Part shown: piece by piece, positions 8,051 through 17,459 of the stretch
Layout of the letters: each line of letters begins with the position of its first letter
How positions within the stretch are numbered: position 1 is the stretch's first letter
NCBI GenBank assembly: GCA_029959615.1
Contig: JASCOD010000012.1
Coordinates: 1-64,000 of the forward strand
Direction: 5' to 3'
DNA from: Flavobacteriaceae bacterium PS02338
Lineage (GTDB): Bacteria; Bacteroidota; Bacteroidia; Sphingobacteriales; Sphingobacteriaceae
DNA length: 64,000 bases
Notes under the pieces: model-generated
Database searches by the model: none
Told to the model about the DNA's origin: nothing
Seen by the model: the letters and a program-made list of their open reading frames with translations, nothing else
Program-made: the position numbers and the translations under genes

Positions 8051-8686
8051 TTAATTGATGTCGTAATATTTTTTCATGGCCGATATGTCCGCTTTTTCCT
8101 TTTGCCTTTGCAGGTTCAGGATGCTGGTTTCCCTGTTGAAATGGCGCAAGAACATCAGTTTATCCTGCGTATCGGCAAAAATGCGGTCGATGGCCTGCAA
8201 GCGTTCATCATCGCTCATGCGCAATTTCGAGGAAGTGATTACGGTGGCAAGCTCTTCAAGATTGTCCATGCTCTGGTCTAAGAGCTGTTTGTACACCCTG
8301 CCCAGATAGCCGATTTCCTGCGGATTGAAATTGTCGGAGCTTTTGAAACGGCTGAATGCGGCACCGTATTCCTTTACGATAGCCGACTGGCTGGAAATGA
8401 TGTCGGCTACCCGCCTGTATTTTTTGATTTCGGGGCTGACCAGCATCAGCCCGTCGAGGAATGTTTCGTGCAGGGAAAAATTGCCCTGTGAAATGTTCTT
8501 TACCGCATTGTAACCATTAGTGATGATGGTATAGCCTTTTTTCATATCGGCAAGGATGTTCTTCAGTTGGCTGAGCTTTTCCACGTTCAACAGCAGTTGC
8601 TCCACTTCGGCGGACTGCGCCTTTGCAAACTGGATGCTGCAAGCCCATAGCACAAGGGCTGTAAACAATATTTTAATAGCTTTCAT
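8051..8686 (-). CDS. Secreted helical transfer-operon protein (TerB-like annotation class), copy 1
   Basis: 211 residues with a signal peptide (MKAIKILFTALVLWACSIQF, cleavage near AKAQS), then an almost wholly helical body with coiled-coil stretches (VEQLLLNVEKLSQLKNILAD). It shares the pattern KKGYxII(T)xGxNxxxxIxxGxFSLH and a late RMSDDERLQAIDRIF segment with the adjacent 219-residue protein, so the two are paralogues. Such proteins are often labelled TerB-like in Bacteroidota tra operons and probably act in the periplasm. It overlaps the upstream gene by 14 bases. Confidence 0.75.
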   Translation of the reverse strand: MKAIKILFTALVLWACSIQFAKAQSAEVEQLLLNVEKLSQLKNILADMKKGYTIITNGYNAVKNISQGNFSLHETFLDGLMLVSPEIKKYRRVADIISSQSAIVKEYGAAFSRFKSSDNFNPQEIGYLGRVYKQLLDQSMDNLEELATVITSSKLRMSDDERLQAIDRIFADTQDKLMFLRHFNRETSILNLQRQKEKADISAMKKYYDIN

Positions 8687-9332
8687 AATACCTCCTTAAT
8701 TGGTCGATGGCTTGTAGTTCGGTTTCCCGTTGACGGATGAGCAGTGCCACATCGTTAATAAATTTCTGCGTAAAGGTGGATTTGTCGAGCATGGAAGCAT
8801 ATACCTTGTCGAGCCTTTTGATGCGCTCATCATCGCCCATTTCTATTTTGCCCGAAGTAATGACCAATAGTAGTTCCTCTAGATCTTTGGTGCATTCCTC
8901 CATTACCTTTTCCCTTACTTCTCCGATATATTGCTGGTTGGAAGCCGACAACAGCTCATTGCCTTTGATGCCCCCAAACGCTTTAACAATGGCAAGCTGC
9001 AAGGCGATGGTTTCGGCTACCTTGGCATTGTTGCGAATGGCAGGGCTGACCGCTTTTAGCGAACTGATAAAGGCATTGTGCAGGCTGAACTCGCCACCAG
9101 TAATATCCCTGATGGTGTTCAGTCCCTTGCCCGCTATATCATAGCCTTTTTTTACATAGCCCGCATATACCTTTAGGGCGGCAAGCTGTTCCAGCAGGTA
9201 TTTTTTCTGCGTTTTTTTCTGTGCAAAAAACTCGGCAAAGGTCTGTGCCCTTGCAGGCTGAAAGCATAAGGCGAAAAACAGGAAACAGCCTATAACTGCA
9301 AACAGCCACTTTTTTACCTTAATTAATTCCAT
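8673..9332 (-). CDS. Secreted helical transfer-operon protein, copy 2
   Basis: 219 residues with a signal peptide (FAVIGCFLFFALCFQPARAQ). The body repeats the layout of the following gene: YVKKGYDIAGKGLNTIRDIT, GGEFSLHNAFISSLKAVSP, then a KIEMGDDERIKRLDKVY helix near the end. It overlaps both neighbours by 14 bases, which indicates translational coupling in the order traI-like, copy 2, copy 1, traJ. Presumed periplasmic part of the conjugation machinery. Confidence 0.75.
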   Translation of the reverse strand: MELIKVKKWLFAVIGCFLFFALCFQPARAQTFAEFFAQKKTQKKYLLEQLAALKVYAGYVKKGYDIAGKGLNTIRDITGGEFSLHNAFISSLKAVSPAIRNNAKVAETIALQLAIVKAFGGIKGNELLSASNQQYIGEVREKVMEECTKDLEELLLVITSGKIEMGDDERIKRLDKVYASMLDKSTFTQKFINDVALLIRQRETELQAIDQLRRYYESY

Positions 9333-10011
9333 AGATTTCCTTTAGTTTGGCGGCCTCGTCCAGTGATACGGCCCTGCCGATGCTGAGCAGGCTGTTCTCT
9401 GTGTTGAAGCGTTTGAGGTCTGAATAATTGGTATCCATCTTTTCTGCCGCATCACGGATGATTTCCAGCCGCTTGGCATCGCTCATCTGCGTTTTGAAGC
9501 TGTTGACTACAAGCAATATCTGGTCAAGGTTTTTGATGCTCTCGTCCAGAATGCCTTTGTAGATTTCTTGCATGTGGCCGAGCTCTTCGGGCCTGAAATG
9601 CCTGTCCTTTTGGAAAAGGTTCCATGCCCATTTGTATTCGTCCACAATGGCGACCTGCTTTTCTGTGAGGTCTTTGATGCGCTTGTAGTAGGCAATGGCG
9701 GACTTGACTTTCCAGAGTTCGGTGTAATACTCGCTGTACAGTTCCTTTTGCCTTTCCGTCCAGTCGGCTATTTCCGTCAGTTTTAATTTGGATAATTGAT
9801 TTTCCAGTACCTTTTGGGCATTTTGTAGCCAAATGGTCTGGTTCTGCAACCGTTGTACCTTGAGGTCAACGGCCTTGATGACTTTTTTTACTCCCGCTTT
9901 GATGACTTCCAGAACGGCTACCTGTGCATTGGCGCCCTGTGGCAAGGCAACAAACAGCGTCATGGCAGACATGGGCAGGATGACCATGTACTTTTTCATA
10001 GTGCTTTTCAT
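9319..10011 (-). CDS. TraI-like secreted protein of the conjugation operon
   Basis: About 230 residues from the ATG ending at 10011 (MKSTMKKYMVILPMSAMTLF); several in-frame ATGs exist, the longest at 10071. A signal peptide ending near GANAQ is followed by a coiled-coil body (QRLQNQTIWLQNAQKVLENQ) and a C-terminus with TQMSDAKRLEIIRDAAEKMD, related to the two downstream paralogues. Its place after TraG and before TraJ matches the Bacteroidota TraI (DUF4141-type) slot. The role in the mating channel is inferred from position. Confidence 0.7.
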   Translation of the reverse strand: MKSTMKKYMVILPMSAMTLFVALPQGANAQVAVLEVIKAGVKKVIKAVDLKVQRLQNQTIWLQNAQKVLENQLSKLKLTEIADWTERQKELYSEYYTELWKVKSAIAYYKRIKDLTEKQVAIVDEYKWAWNLFQKDRHFRPEELGHMQEIYKGILDESIKNLDQILLVVNSFKTQMSDAKRLEIIRDAAEKMDTNYSDLKRFNTENSLLSIGRAVSLDEAAKLKEIYGIN

Positions 10012-10133
10012 TTGTTTTTTAATGGATATGAAGAGCCCTATCGGGGTTTTCATATTTTTTATGAGTTTCATCGTAATAAATTTTTGTTAATTGATTTTTT
10101 CATTGGCAATCTTGTTTTTAATGGTATTCAAGA

Positions 10134-10508
10134 TCACTTCGTTCGGAGTTTTCTATATTCCCTTTTGCCCACCATCAGCTTTGCCGAATCGGGATAGAAC
10201 GTGATGAGCTTGCCCTTTGCCGTTTCGGTAAGGGTTTTGGTCGCCTCGTCATAAACCGCTTTCCACTCTTCGGTTTCATGTTGCCGTTTTTCGGTCTTGC
10301 CGTTTCGGATGATGTTAAAGCCCGTTCTGCGATGGATGAGGTAGTTGTTGCTTTCGGTAGGCTCGATGACAAGGGTATCATCGGCATTGCTGTACTGGCC
10401 TCCGGCACTGTTTACATAGGTTCCGGGAATAAAGGAACGGGTTTTGTCGCTGGTGCAGGCGGCTGTAAAAAATAGGACAACCGCCATTAACATGATTAAA
10501 GTTCTCAT
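10134..10508 (-). CDS. Small lipoprotein of the transfer operon
   Basis: 124 residues. The N-terminus MRTLIMLMAVVLFFTAACTS is a lipoprotein signal with Cys18 as the likely lipidation site. The mature part is a small beta-rich domain (SFIPGTYVNSAGGQYSNADD, LTETAKGKLITFYPDSAKL). It lies between traG and the traI-like gene and may be an outer-membrane accessory factor or an exclusion-type protein; neither is shown by the sequence. Confidence 0.65.
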   Translation of the reverse strand: MRTLIMLMAVVLFFTAACTSDKTRSFIPGTYVNSAGGQYSNADDTLVIEPTESNNYLIHRRTGFNIIRNGKTEKRQHETEEWKAVYDEATKTLTETAKGKLITFYPDSAKLMVGKREYRKLRTK

Positions 10509-10551
10509 ATCTATTATTTTATTCGTAATTATTTATTGTTGTTTTAGGCAC

Positions 10552-13023
10552 TCATGAATGCTTCGCATTTTTATGTTTAAATTCTTCGGCCAGTACGGCA
10601 ATGCCCTTTTGCATACCGCCGAACTTTTCGGCATATTGCTGTACCTGTAATTTTTCGCTTTCTTCGGTGGTATAGGTCAGGTATTCTTCGGCGGATACTT
10701 CTGTGCGGTAGACCTTGCTGTGCTGGCCGAGTATGATGGCGACCTCCTTGTACCTGCGGCCCGGCTCGTTGGCCTTGTTCATCGAGAGGATAAGTGCCTT
10801 GTCCTTATCGGTAAGCCCCAACAGTTCCTGTATCTGGTCGAACTTGTTCTGATATTTGCTCTGGTCGAGCAAAATCTTGCAGTCCGAATTGTTGATGATG
10901 GCATTTTTGACGATGGGCGAGGAAATAACGTCCTCTACCTCTTGGGTAACGATGATCGGCTCGCCAAAGAATTTCCTCATCGTTTTGAACAAATACTGTA
11001 CGTATTCGGCCATGCCCTCCTTGGCTATCGCCTTCCATGCCTCTTCGATCAATACCAATTTCCTGACACCCTTTAACTTGCGCATCTTGGACAATATCAT
11101 TTCCATGATGACCAGCGTTACCACGGGAAACAGGATGGGATGGTCTTTCAGGTTATCGAGCTCAAAGACAATAAACCTTTCGTGCAGCAGGTCGAGGTTT
11201 TCGGTAGCGTTCAGCAGATAGTCAAATTCGCCGCCCTTGTAGTACGGGTTGAGCACGTACAGAAAGTTGCCGATGTCAAAATCGCGTTCCTTGACCTTGC
11301 CGTCCTCCAAAACCTGCATATACTCCGAGAGCAGGTATTCATAAAAGGAATTGAAGCAGGGAAAAATGTCCGCATTTTTTGCCAGATGCTCAAAATATCC
11401 CGTAAGGGCATTGGAAATGGCCACATATTCCGACCTGCGGTAGGGTTCGTCGTCCTTTTTCCATAGCGCAAGCAGCAGGGTCTTGATGCTCTCCTTTTTT
11501 TCGGTGTCCAGCACGTCCCCATCGGTAAGGTAAAAGGGGTTGAACCTGATGGGATCGTTTTCCGAGTAGGTAAAATAATAGCCGCCCACCAGTTCGCAAA
11601 GCCCCTTATAGCTGTGGCCGATGTCCACGATGACCGCATGGGTGCCCTGTTCGTAATAGGAACGGACAAGGTGGTTGGTAAAAAAAGATTTGCCCGAACC
11701 ACTGGGGCCCAGGATGAATTTTGACCTGTTGGCCGTCCATCCCCTGCGCAGCGGCTCATCGGACAGGTCGAGCAGTACGGGACGGCCCGTCAGCCTGTCG
11801 CCCATACGGATACCGAACGGCGATACGGAGGAACGGTAATTGGTTTCGAGGTTGAAAAAGCAGGTGGCCTGTTCGGCAAAGGTATCAAAGCTGTCGTTCA
11901 TCGGAAATTCCGCCTGGTTGCCCGGCATTCCCGCCCACCAGATCTGTGCCTGTCCATCGGTTTCCTGTTTTGCCGTGGCATCCATCTGCGCCATTGCCGA
12001 GCTGACCAGATTTTTCAGGTCTTTTGCCTTTTCTGCATCGTCCGACCATGCCAGTACGTTAAAATGTGCCTTGATGGGCAACCGCTGTAAGGCAACCGCC
12101 TCGTTCAGAAAATCGTTGACCGCATCCCTTGCCACCGCATTTTCCCTCGAATAGCCCGAAAGGGATTGCAGGCGGAGTTTCTTGGCTTCTAACCGTTTGA
12201 TGGTCTTTTGCGCATCTTCGATGAACACATACTGGTTCAGGATGTGGTTGCAGTTCAATAACTGGCCGAGTGGCGAAGCAAAACCTATAGAAAACTTGGT
12301 GCGATCGGTACTGTACCTGCTATAATTGATACGGCTTCCGCACAAAGCGGGCATATCCTCGGTATCGGATAGGGCGTACAGTTCAAGCTGTTTGTCGCCC
12401 ACACGCATCCCGTCTTTGAGGTGGATGTCCCTGATCATGGGCTGCTGGTGCTGGTCCAAAAGGAAAAGGTAGCGCTCGATAATGCCCGCTTTGTTTGCCG
12501 TCCCGGCAAGCTCGTCATCGTCCAGCCGCTCGAGCGATACAAATCCACTATCCTTCAGGATATGTTCGAACTGGCCCGCACTGTCCAAAAACTCCCTGTA
12601 CAGTATAAGGCTGATCATCTGCTCGGGCACGATGTTCCTGCGCAGGATGTTGCTCATGGCCGAACTGGAAAGTTTGCGGTCCTTTGGCTTTTTGGTAAGG
12701 AAGATATAGCATTCGTGGTCGAGATAGGGACGCTCGTTGAAGAACGTTTCACTGCTACGGGACAGGAAACTGCCACCACTTTTTTCATAGTCCGCCCTGT
12801 AGGCCTGTGCCGTAAACCAATCCTGTTTGTGGAAGATACTGTGCGCTGGCAGTACCTTTATGGCCTTTATCCAGGTCTGGTGGTAGGCTTCGTATTCCCT
12901 GTCCGATAGGGTGAATATCTCGGGCAGCGTTGCCCTGTAGGCAATGGTGATATCGCCCTGCATCGAAACGATGGCACTGTGCTCCACCTTGTGGATGGGC
13001 AGGATGTCTTTTGCTTCTCTCAT
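10552..13023 (-). CDS. traG: Conjugation ATPase TraG (VirB4 family)
   Basis: 823 residues. The N-terminal domain (to about 400) matches the TraG_P-loop proteins of Bacteroidota conjugative transposons. A P-loop GPSGSGKS lies at residues 439-446, and a Walker B-type strand LVLIEEAW occurs around residue 665. It is the cytoplasmic ATPase that powers assembly of the type IV secretion channel. Its ATG overlaps the traF stop by 4 bases, so translation is coupled to traF. Length and order are typical. Confidence 0.9.
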   Translation of the reverse strand: MREAKDILPIHKVEHSAIVSMQGDITIAYRATLPEIFTLSDREYEAYHQTWIKAIKVLPAHSIFHKQDWFTAQAYRADYEKSGGSFLSRSSETFFNERPYLDHECYIFLTKKPKDRKLSSSAMSNILRRNIVPEQMISLILYREFLDSAGQFEHILKDSGFVSLERLDDDELAGTANKAGIIERYLFLLDQHQQPMIRDIHLKDGMRVGDKQLELYALSDTEDMPALCGSRINYSRYSTDRTKFSIGFASPLGQLLNCNHILNQYVFIEDAQKTIKRLEAKKLRLQSLSGYSRENAVARDAVNDFLNEAVALQRLPIKAHFNVLAWSDDAEKAKDLKNLVSSAMAQMDATAKQETDGQAQIWWAGMPGNQAEFPMNDSFDTFAEQATCFFNLETNYRSSVSPFGIRMGDRLTGRPVLLDLSDEPLRRGWTANRSKFILGPSGSGKSFFTNHLVRSYYEQGTHAVIVDIGHSYKGLCELVGGYYFTYSENDPIRFNPFYLTDGDVLDTEKKESIKTLLLALWKKDDEPYRRSEYVAISNALTGYFEHLAKNADIFPCFNSFYEYLLSEYMQVLEDGKVKERDFDIGNFLYVLNPYYKGGEFDYLLNATENLDLLHERFIVFELDNLKDHPILFPVVTLVIMEMILSKMRKLKGVRKLVLIEEAWKAIAKEGMAEYVQYLFKTMRKFFGEPIIVTQEVEDVISSPIVKNAIINNSDCKILLDQSKYQNKFDQIQELLGLTDKDKALILSMNKANEPGRRYKEVAIILGQHSKVYRTEVSAEEYLTYTTEESEKLQVQQYAEKFGGMQKGIAVLAEEFKHKNAKHS

Positions 13024-13400
13024 GGCTGTTTTTGTTTTTCGTGAGTTTTTATGGTTTTATCTGTACTCAAGATTTCGCTACCGCTCAATTTAAGTTGTGT
13101 GAATAGCCGTCTTGAACGGAACTTGAGATGGTCGGGCAGGCCACGTTTGGCGAGGTATTTCGATAGCCCGTGCTCCCCGAACCTATGGCTGAGCCTAAAG
13201 GTGGAAATGAACAGCCCCATACCGAGCAGCAATATCAGCGGCAAGATAATCAGCAGGCTTACCCCCGAAATGTACAGGACCGCAAAACCGATGAGTAGCA
13301 GCACCAGACCTACCGCCAGGTAGGCGATGTACTGTGCCTTTAGCCCCTTAAAGACTATCGGACGGCTTACGCCCTTGTTGATCTGATAGATGCTGGCCAT
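13020..13400 (-). CDS. traF: Conjugation protein TraF (DUF4133)
   Basis: 126 residues with two adjacent membrane helices (about 25-70: YIAYLAVGLVLLLIGFAVLY and SLLIILPLILLLGMGLFIST) after a short N-terminus MASIYQINKGVSRPIVFKGL. This is the DUF4133/TraF pattern, a VirB3-like inner-membrane protein that partners the TraG ATPase. It lies between traE and traG with a 2-base gap and a 4-base overlap. Confidence 0.88.
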   Translation of the reverse strand: MASIYQINKGVSRPIVFKGLKAQYIAYLAVGLVLLLIGFAVLYISGVSLLIILPLILLLGMGLFISTFRLSHRFGEHGLSKYLAKRGLPDHLKFRSRRLFTQLKLSGSEILSTDKTIKTHEKQKQP

Positions 13401-13402
13401 GG

Positions 13403-13720
13403 CTATATCCCGAAAAATGATTTGAGTACGGTTGCCACCACCACCAGAAAGATACAGCTACCGAACCATGCGGCGGCCACTTTGTTGGTATCGGGTTCTC
13501 CTGCATTCCATTTATTGAATACCTTGATGGCCCCGATGATGCCGACCACCGCACCGATGGCGTACATCAGGTTTGTACCTGCATCGAAATAGCCCTTGAC
13601 CTTGTTGGTCGCTTCCTGTATGCCTTGGTTACCGTCCTGTGAATGGGCGGTAAATGCTATGGCCACCATACAGCATAGCATCATCAATCGGCCAATTATA
13701 TTTTTAAATCTGTTGTTCAT
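13403..13720 (-). CDS. traE: Conjugation protein TraE (DUF4134)
   Basis: 105 residues. A signal peptide (LMMLCCMVAIAFTAHSQ) is followed by two membrane helices (LMYAIGAVVGIIGAIKVF and GSCIFLVVVATVLKSFFGI) around a short NKWNAGEPDTNK loop. This is the VirB2-like TraE/DUF4134 family, the presumed pilin-like subunit. It is the first core channel gene of the operon. Confidence 0.88.
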   Translation of the reverse strand: MNNRFKNIIGRLMMLCCMVAIAFTAHSQDGNQGIQEATNKVKGYFDAGTNLMYAIGAVVGIIGAIKVFNKWNAGEPDTNKVAAAWFGSCIFLVVVATVLKSFFGI

Positions 13721-13744
13721 AAAAATTGGATTAGAGTTTAAAGA

Positions 13745-14278
13745 TTAGTCCCAAAGGTTTTCAAGTTCCTCCTTGGAAAGATGGAAAGGAGCGTTTGCGA
13801 TGATAAAGTCATTGATGCGCCCTATGTTCGGATTGGAACCGATCTTCGGGTATTTGTCCCTGACGGTTTCCATGAGCCCATAAAAATCCTTTTTGCTACC
13901 GTCCTCGCTGGCCAGAAAGGAGAATACCTCCCTGATTTCCTGCAATACATCGGGCACAAGCCCAATCTGCTGTTCTTTTCCGTCAGCCCCTGGCGCAAAC
14001 CCAAAATCTTCAGTACCTATCATATCCATACCCTCGGGCAGTTTTGTGCTGCCGATCAGCCCGTCTTCGGCTTCTTCGTCCAGTTGTTCTACGCCGCTTT
14101 CCCATCGGTGCGGTAAAGGCTCACCTGTCTTAAATTGGCTGGCAGGTCCAGTCTTATCCTTTTCCAATAACCGTAAAAGTTCCCCGCGGTAAAAGAGGAG
14201 CGCTACGCCCAGGTACCACAACATGGTAAGCACAGCTGTGGCAACCAGAAAAGTTTGCCATGTTAATTGTTGTAACAT
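13745..14278 (-). CDS. Membrane-anchored protein upstream of TraE
   Basis: 177 residues from the ATG ending at 14278 (MLQQLTWQTFLVATAVLTML); a longer frame runs back into non-coding sequence and is not favoured. One N-terminal membrane helix, then an acidic cytoplasmic or periplasmic region (GVEQLDEEAEDGLIGSTKL) and a helical C-terminus ending HLSKEELENLWD. A protein of this kind commonly precedes traE in Sphingobacteriaceae elements. Function unknown. Confidence 0.65.
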   Translation of the reverse strand: MLQQLTWQTFLVATAVLTMLWYLGVALLFYRGELLRLLEKDKTGPASQFKTGEPLPHRWESGVEQLDEEAEDGLIGSTKLPEGMDMIGTEDFGFAPGADGKEQQIGLVPDVLQEIREVFSFLASEDGSKKDFYGLMETVRDKYPKIGSNPNIGRINDFIIANAPFHLSKEELENLWD

Positions 14279-14363
14279 AAATTTTTGCTTTTGTCCCGAT
14301 GCCCCATTGCACCGGGATGACGGGAGCAAAGTTTCGAAGCGGAGCGCCCCCCAGTTGACCCAC

Positions 14364-14379
14364 GTTGGTATAGACCAAC
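14364..14379. promoter_or_regulatory. Small perfect hairpin between rteC and the tra operon
   Basis: GTTGGT at 14364-14369 and ACCAAC at 14374-14379 flank the loop ATAG in the 163-bp gap between rteC and the first tra-operon gene. It could act in the leader RNA of the operon or as a protein site. No T-run terminator follows on the minus strand. Confidence 0.35.
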
Positions 14380-14441
14380 AGGATTTTTTTGAAATCATCG
14401 GGTAAACCGCCTCCAGCCAACGGCCAGGGTAGATAATTTTT

Positions 14442-15317
14442 TTAACTATTTTTTTCCTTCTGCGGATCGTACTCGTCCTCTTTGTCAAATCCACGGATAA
14501 TTTCGCCCGTCATTTCATCCAGATAGCGGGTACGGCTGAACTTTGTCCTTCGCCTGATCTCGGCAATCCGCTTGCTCGGAACGCCCAGGGAAACCCTGAA
14601 CCTTTCTTCCAGCCACCTGAAGATCTGGGTGGTGCTTGCCGTACCGTTGTTGACCTGTCCAGTACGGAAGATACCAAGGCCAATTTCGGCAAGGTTGATG
14701 CTGTCGCCCGTCCAGTGTAATTCCTCGTCGGTAGCACCATGAAAGAACGGCCTGTCGCCATTGCCCTTGATATAGGCAATACGCTCGGCCAGCCAGTCAC
14801 GGAGTTTCTCGAAAGCCCTGATCTTGGAAAAGATGTGGTCGGCGGAGGTGGAAAACCCATCGGTATTTACCTGTGCCATCGGAAAGAGCAGCCTGTCATC
14901 TGCTTCTGAATTTCGGAGGAAATAGGCATTGTCCAGTTCGGTGGCACCCCTGCGGTAATACTGGTAATGGAAGCTGTGCTCACGGAAAAAGCGCTGCACA
15001 TACACCATTTCGTTCTCAAAATAGAGTTCCTGCACCTTGGCATCGCCAAAGGGTATATTTTCCTCAATGGTAAACAGTTCTGAAAAGTACACCTGCCAAT
15101 GGCAGAAAGCGGGTTTGATGTTCTTGAAGAAGCCGATCTCCTCGGCCACCGAACCAAATGGATAGTCGGCCATAAAGGCCCTGATCTTGGCCATGGCCTG
15201 GGCAATGAGCCTGTTGGCACTGCTCAGGCGTTCTGTGGGTGAAAGGGTGGCGAAGGAGATTTCCTCCAGTTCCACCTCAAGCGGTTTCAGCAATCTGCTG
15301 GCAAATTCCTGGATCAT
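14442..15317 (-). CDS. rteC: RteC family regulator/excision protein
   Basis: 291 residues (MIQEFASRLLKPLEVELEEI). The order of conserved blocks (PAFCHWQVYFSELFTIEENI, then FFREHSFHYQYYRRGATELD, then LHWTGDSINLAEIGLGIF and a C-terminal FGKxxxRTR-type segment SRTRYLDEMTGEIIRGFDKE) is that of RteC. In CTnDOT, RteC activates excision genes, and the family is retained in many related elements, sometimes only as a marker gene. It is first in the tra direction, with a palindromic region 135 bp upstream. Confidence 0.85.
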   Translation of the reverse strand: MIQEFASRLLKPLEVELEEISFATLSPTERLSSANRLIAQAMAKIRAFMADYPFGSVAEEIGFFKNIKPAFCHWQVYFSELFTIEENIPFGDAKVQELYFENEMVYVQRFFREHSFHYQYYRRGATELDNAYFLRNSEADDRLLFPMAQVNTDGFSTSADHIFSKIRAFEKLRDWLAERIAYIKGNGDRPFFHGATDEELHWTGDSINLAEIGLGIFRTGQVNNGTASTTQIFRWLEERFRVSLGVPSKRIAEIRRRTKFSRTRYLDEMTGEIIRGFDKEDEYDPQKEKNS

Positions 15318-15451
15318 TATGATAATAGGTTAGGTTGTCCGGCCTGCCTGTTTACTGGCGACAACTTTTCACATCGACCGGAATAGGTATCATTTCTCCA
15401 TACGCATCGGGTGTTTTTTGGGGCGCAAAGTAGCAAATGGGCACAAAAAAT

Positions 15452-15499
15452 ATATAGTGCCTTTCCGCCATTATGTAAAATAGTGGAATAGCACTATAT
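15452..15499. promoter_or_regulatory. Inverted repeat upstream of rteC, shared with the 27.8-kb palindrome
   Basis: ATATAGTGC at 15452-15460 and GCACTATAT at 15491-15499 are perfect inverted arms, with outer imperfect arms GCGCAAAG and CTTTGCG. The right half (15477-15499) matches the right half of the palindrome at 27842-27864 in 21 of 23 positions. A regulator operator for rteC is the likely role. The rest of the 15318-15852 gap is AT-rich and holds no gene I can support. Confidence 0.5.
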
Positions 15500-16450
15500 G
15501 CCCTTTGCGTACCCGATAGGGCAGTATTTTGGAAAAAGCAAATAGGGAAATGAGAAAATAGCGGCCTGATGGCCACAGGAAGAAAGAAAGACAAAAAAGA
15601 AACGGGGACTTGGCATACCGCCTTGTCCCCGTCATCTAAATTAACGCTCTCAACGTAAATTTACGGAAAAAAATCTAAATGGGAATAATGATCTATAGAA
15701 TAAGCCTTCTTAAATGACCAGCACTTATAATTAGACAAAGACAATAACATCTTAAGGAAAAGCTCCATTACTTAAAAAACACATAAAAAACCTTGTTTAT
15801 TGCGTGTTTGAGATGTATTTCAGATTTGTAGTTACATAACGGTTACATAAGATTACACCCAAAATGGCACATATTTGGCATATTTTTTCGACTTGCTTTC
15901 TGGGTCGTAATCTTTGATCAGTTCTGCTGAAATCGTATCGGAAATAATTCTTGAAGCCATAGGATAATTTTGTTCTTCGATAACAAATCGTTCTCTAAGA
16001 CTTTGATTGGACATAAACTCTCCTGAAACATATTTTAAGCATGAATGTTGGTAACAGGCCCTTATTTTATCTCTCTTATCCATTTGAGTCAGTTTTCTAG
16101 GACCATGTAGAATGATACGGGTATAATTGTCTCCAACTATGATTTCTGGTGCAGGTAATTGATTGTATTCACATTCAAAAATAACTTTATCTATTCCACT
16201 GCCTCTTTCTTCACATATATTTAAACGCCTCATAAAACGGGCTAATATTTCATTTCGGCTTTCAGGATTATGATCAACAAAGCGTAATGGATCGATTAAA
16301 GGCTTGCCGGGATTGGTTATTTAAAAACTTCTATCATTGGCGACGAACCCCTAATATTAAAATCTTGGTGGATTAATGTATTTGCCACCAATTCTCTTAT
16401 GGCAAGCAAGGGGAATAATGATACTTTTTTTCTAAGAGCCTTACCTATTA

Positions 16451-17459
16451 ACCTGAGTTCGATTATTAAAATGCGTACAATTGATTGGTTTTAACAGTTT
16501 GATATTTGATCGAAGGTTTCTTAGGGAAGAAACTATATGCTGCAAGTGCTGCCAGGATGTTCACGATGAAGCTGATGAACGAACGATGTCTGGAGTGCTC
16601 TATCTGGCAGATATTCTTGAGTTCGTCGTTTACGGTTTCGATCACAGACCTTTTGCGGAGCATGATCTTGTCTTTCATGCTCATCAGTGTGTTCTTCATG
16701 TTGTTCCTTATACCGGTAACCAGGTGCAGTCCGTCGGTAAACAGGATCTCAACGAGCTGTTGTGAAATATATCCCTTGTCGCCAAAGAGCTTTCCAAATA
16801 TCTTTTTGAGAAACCCTTCTTTCTTCAATGGCTCCCTGTCGTCCATATTCCCCTGGCTGATAAGGAAGTTAAGTATCTCGCCCCTGTCATTGATCACCAG
16901 ATGCAGCTTGAAGCCATAGAACCACCCCATTGTCGACTTACCAGAAGTGGCCGTGCCCTTGAATACCTTGTTTGCTTTTATACGCTTGTTCTTGCATACC
17001 CTTATGGGTGTTGAATCGATGAAGGATATTCCCGTACAGGAGCCACTGCAGCATGTTTTCAGGAAAATGGTCAGGGGCATCACCACGCTTTGGCTGAGCT
17101 CCACAAAACGGTTGTAGGATACGGTTTTTGGGAAATCATCCCGCATGTGCACTTGGACATAGAAGACATAGTAGTGCTTTAAGCACTTAAAGCCGCTGAT
17201 GTGAAACAGTAGAAGGATGCTGATGATCTCGCTGTTGGTCATCCTGGGAGATCGCCTTGAAGGCCTGCCCAAAATGAAACTTTTGGTCGTTTTCTCAAAG
17301 TTCTTGCAGAATTCGTCAACTATGCAATAAATATCAGTAACTTTATCGTATGTAATCATCGCTTTTATTTTGTTAAATATTTGAATTTCAATCATTTAAA
17401 TATACAAAATATTGCTTTGATTACATATCCTTTCAACTAATTAATTATCGAACTCAGGT
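16451..17459 (-). mobile_element. IS982-family insertion sequence, about 1009 bp
   Basis: The ends carry inverted repeats ACCTGAGTTCGATTATTA (16451 on) and its reverse complement with one mismatch (ending at 17459). TATTA occurs on both sides (16446-16450 and 17460-17464), a plausible target duplication. The element encodes one transposase on the minus strand and splits an AlbA_2-type gene. Confidence 0.85.
16466..17359 (-). CDS. IS982-family transposase
   Basis: 297 residues from the ATG ending at 17359 (MITYDKVTDIYCIVDEFCKN), the usual start of this family; the frame extends 12 residues upstream. Typical DDE-fold segments are visible: ISFIDSTPIRVCKNKRI, MGWFYGFKLHLVINDRGEIL and KLFGDKGYISQQLVEILF, then a helical end with RSVIETVNDELKNICQIEH. 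No internal stop, so it may be active. Confidence 0.88.
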   Translation of the reverse strand: MITYDKVTDIYCIVDEFCKNFEKTTKSFILGRPSRRSPRMTNSEIISILLLFHISGFKCLKHYYVFYVQVHMRDDFPKTVSYNRFVELSQSVVMPLTIFLKTCCSGSCTGISFIDSTPIRVCKNKRIKANKVFKGTATSGKSTMGWFYGFKLHLVINDRGEILNFLISQGNMDDREPLKKEGFLKKIFGKLFGDKGYISQQLVEILFTDGLHLVTGIRNNMKNTLMSMKDKIMLRKRSVIETVNDELKNICQIEHSRHRSFISFIVNILAALAAYSFFPKKPSIKYQTVKTNQLYAF

